Shown: positions 61,588 to 64,000 of the stretch, piece after piece
How the letters are laid out: each line of letters opens with the position of its first letter
How positions within the stretch are numbered: the stretch's first letter is position 1
NCBI RefSeq assembly: GCF_026212465.1
Contig: NC_080047.1
Span: 35,228,214 to 35,292,213, forward strand
Origin: Amaranthus tricolor
Lineage: Eukaryota; Streptophyta; Magnoliopsida; Caryophyllales; Amaranthaceae
Reading direction: 5' to 3'
DNA: 64,000 bases
Position numbers and translations under genes: made by a program
The notes under the pieces: generated by a model
Seen by the model: the letters and a program-made list of their open reading frames with translations, nothing else
The model's database searches: none
What the model was told of the DNA's origin: nothing

Positions 61588-63998
61588 TCATTCTTCAAAT
61601 AACTCCTCCATACTGAACAGCGACTCCAGCTGCTCCTCACCGGGGGCTGACCCCTCACCCCCTGAAGTTGTCGGCGAAGTCGGGGAGTCTGAAGTACGGG
61701 GGAGCAAGGGAGTGACGGCAATAGGAGAAGATGAGGGGGTTACCAGCCTTGAGGGGATAGAGATGTTGTAGTGTGCAAAGTCGACATCCCTAAACCTAGC
61801 CTCGACCTCCCCCGGAAGCACCTTCTCCCATGCCTCCTTGTCAGCGGCATCTTCTTCATCAGGCCCCACCTCTTCAATCGCTTTAAGCTCCTCGGTGGCC
61901 TGATGAGTTGCCCTATCATATTCGGCATCTGCGGCGCTGAACAAGGTTCCCAGTTAGGAGTTGCCTTCAACTTTTCGTGAGCATATTCGAACATCAGCTC
62001 CTTCACCCGCATGCCTTGACCGACAGTGTCAGCCCCCAGCCGGGCCACGAACTGCTTGACCTCTTCGGTCTCCATCCACTCTTTGGCAATTTTCTTCTTC
62101 AAAGATAGCTGCTTCTCACGAACAAGCATGGCCTCCTTTAGAAACCGGCACTTCTCGCGCATGCCCTCGAGGGAGTGGTGGAGACCTTTGTTCTCCCAGG
62201 TTAGGTTCATGATCTGATTATTTCACAATCAATTTCCTGTTCAGCTTGTGGATCCTTTTCTTAGCCACTCGAAGATCGACATTCATTACCTTTGACCCGA
62301 GTGCAGTGGTGATTTCGTACTACATCCGAATATTCATCTACAAAACAGTTTGAAATTAGAAAGGAATCGGACGTTTGAGATTCGATAAACACTTAAAATC
62401 ATAGCAAGTACCTCTGCTTGGAGGGCAAGCAGCTCGTTAACCCTTGTTTTTGCAGGAACAGAAGCCAGCTGGGCCGAATCCTTGTCGCCCACCAGCTGAC
62501 CCATCGCCCTTCTCCACCTCACCCTAAACTCTTTGGGTGAGAGATCGGAGAAGGGGGAGTCAGAGCTGAATACCACGCCAGTATACCGACGGGTTATTTC
62601 ATACTCCGACTCATCTGGCGAGGGCGCCGATGTCTCCTTCGACCCACCTACGGCCTTCCCTTTGCCTTTGTCTCCATTTGGCGGGAACGCCTTCTGTCTC
62701 TTGGGTGGCTGGGTCGAAGGAGAGGCGCTTCTCTCCCGGGCTGACCCACTGGGTGTGGGTTGAGAAGTTTCCTCCGACAACTTCTTATTTTTCCCGTCCT
62801 GGCAATAGCAGAATATTAGCAAGCAAAAAGATCAAACGACTAGGACTCTAAATGAAGTCCCCATTACCGTTGGAGGAGGAGGAAGAGGGGATTTGTCCAT
62901 TTGAGCCTTTCTCTTACGAGATTCGGCCATCATCTGGGAAAAATTGAGAGAATTCATGATCTCGGGATACTTCTTTTGTAATTCCTCGAATGCTACAACT
63001 ACAAAAGAAAGAATTGGGGTCACAAGCCGAGTACATAAAGAACAATCATTAGGGACTTCAACTCACCCTGATGATACTTCGGACTAAGGTGGTTTAAGTT
63101 CACCACAAAGCCCCTTTGAACCAAAACCGGCGTAAAGCCTCTTAGTTCTACTTTCTTAGTAGCATGCTCTATAACAAAAAATTCCTCTAAGTTACATTGG
63201 GGAACATTATTGTTGAATTGGAAGTTAGGCTGTTCATCGTGACTTGTCTTGACAGGCCATGGATCGGCTCTATACTAAAAGATGAAGTCATTTTTGAAAT
63301 GCTTCATGCTATCTCTCGATCCCTCAACGATAAAAAAAATCCCCACCTATGTTGGAAGGTTACCCAACCTAGGCCTTGAGCCGCTGTACATCTCCTAAGT
63401 CTAAATATGTACCTAAACGCCGTTAGAGTCGGCTCTACCTCTATAGCTATTGAAATCATTATAAAGCCTATAATACAACCCCAACCATTGGGGTACAACT
63501 CGGACACCGGAATGTTGTAGGAGTTGAGAACCTCTATGGCTAAGGGATGGAGAGGAAACCTCAAACCCGTCTCCATGGCATCCATGTAAACGCCGATGCA
63601 CCCTTCGGGCACATGCTTGATGTTGTCTTTCTTCCCCAGCTTCATCAAGGAGTACTCATCCGGTAAAGCCCAGCGTTCCCTTACCAAGGACAAGTCCTTG
63701 TCCAAGGTTGTACTCCAGGTTGGCCGAATAAAATAATTCAAGGGACCAGAGCCGGGACAATACTTCGGCCCGTCATAGTGGGGGTTCTGACCCAAATTCA
63801 CTGACTTCCCTGTTGAAGTAGGCGCCATTCTGATAGCAACTCTTGGATACGGCCTGTAGGAGGGGTGGGGGGAACGACCGTTATACCCACTAAACTACAA
63901 GGATCAATCTCAAAACGCCCGGGGGGAAAAGCTATTGTGGGTTCCCAACGAAAAGGGTGCAAAGTTTCCGGATAATATATGGGAGAGTCCATACACAA
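61588..63998 (-). CDS. Antisense ORF set of the Tat element (Transposase_28-like, putative gypsy type transposon)
   Basis: Opposite to gag-pol, between integrase and the missing 3' LTR. 63828-63304 encodes the conserved domain (LRFPLHPLAIEVLNSYNIPV, ELYPNGWGCIIGFIMIS, EVEPTLTAFRYIF), the pattern of Pfam Transposase_28. Further minus-strand segments follow: 63023-62832 (ESRKRKAQMDKSPLPPPP), 62822-62334 (Pro/Ser-rich nuclear-looking linker with PPKRQKAFPP), 62210-61740 (coiled-coil-like, KEAMLVREKQLSLKKKIAKE) and 61944-61588 (acidic C-terminus LESLFSMEELFEE). A 1-bp shift separates the last two. The gaps between segments look like introns. Extra antisense frames at this place are known in Tat-clade elements; their function is unknown. 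The gene may start beyond the window. Confidence 0.75.
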
Positions 63999-64000
63999 CT

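Larger units (their letters stand above)
50621..64000 (+). mobile_element. Tat-lineage Ty3/gypsy retrotransposon, right end outside the window
   Basis: Starts with a 416-bp LTR, followed by a primer-binding site, degenerate gag, protease, reverse transcriptase, two RNase H domains, integrase, and then antisense frames before the missing 3' LTR. A second (archaeal-type) RNase H between the usual one and integrase, plus extra frames after integrase, are hallmarks of the Tat clade (Retand, Ogre and relatives). Frames are broken by stops. It is interrupted by a solo LTR (52230-54216) and a CACTA element (57825-60565). Confidence 0.9.

Overview
The window is nuclear DNA from a flowering plant. It contains a multi-intron plant PRP19 gene, an intronless plant glyoxal-oxidase-type gene, plant-type Ty1/copia and Ty3/gypsy retrotransposons, and inserts of plastid and (probably) mitochondrial DNA. 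The species cannot be fixed from the sequence. Short repeats rich in GAGACCGTCTC-like words recall Caryophyllales, but that is only a weak impression.

Only two host genes look intact. (1) 5816-16357, plus strand: PRP19/MAC3-type U-box E3 ligase and spliceosome NineTeen-complex scaffold, 18 coding exons, 523 codons, every splice site GT/AG and in frame. (2) 35317-36957, minus strand: secreted glyoxal/galactose-oxidase-like copper radical oxidase, single exon, 546 codons.

Layout. 1-5560: decayed ZMYM1-type hAT transposase, split by a 2.55-kb solo LTR and a 364-bp CACTA-type MITE. 5.6-16.9 kb: PRP19, with MITEs in its introns. 16.9-18.6 kb: Pack-MULE-like inverted-repeat element carrying three reticulon exons. 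18.8-24.0 kb: three more inverted-repeat elements, including a large AAT-microsatellite palindrome. 24.3-25.4 kb: copia pol relic. 28.9-29.6 kb: hAT MITE. 29.95-34.86 kb: long-inverted-repeat structure enclosing organelle-like (probably mitochondrial) DNA and a CACTA element with a Ulp1 protease fragment. 35.3-37.2 kb: oxidase gene. 38.3-46.5 kb: old copia gag relic, hit by a hAT MITE and by a nearly complete minus-strand Tork/Tnt1-like copia element (39639-46450), itself hit by a 1.25-kb solo LTR. 48.0-49.9 kb: plastid clpP fragment split by a hAT element that carries a piece of a SAR1 GTPase gene. 50.6 kb to the right edge: Tat-lineage gypsy element with two RNase H domains and an antisense ORF set, interrupted by a 1.99-kb solo LTR and a 2.74-kb CACTA element.

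Most of the sequence is therefore nested transposons whose target-site duplications can be read directly, so an order of events can be reconstructed. The most noteworthy points are four host-derived fragments inside DNA transposons (reticulon, Ulp1, SAR1, and one unidentified), organelle inserts that later served as transposon targets, and related MULE-like elements whose cores carry arrays of near-perfect palindromes with the core CGCWGTTASTAACWGCG. No clearly new functional system could be demonstrated.
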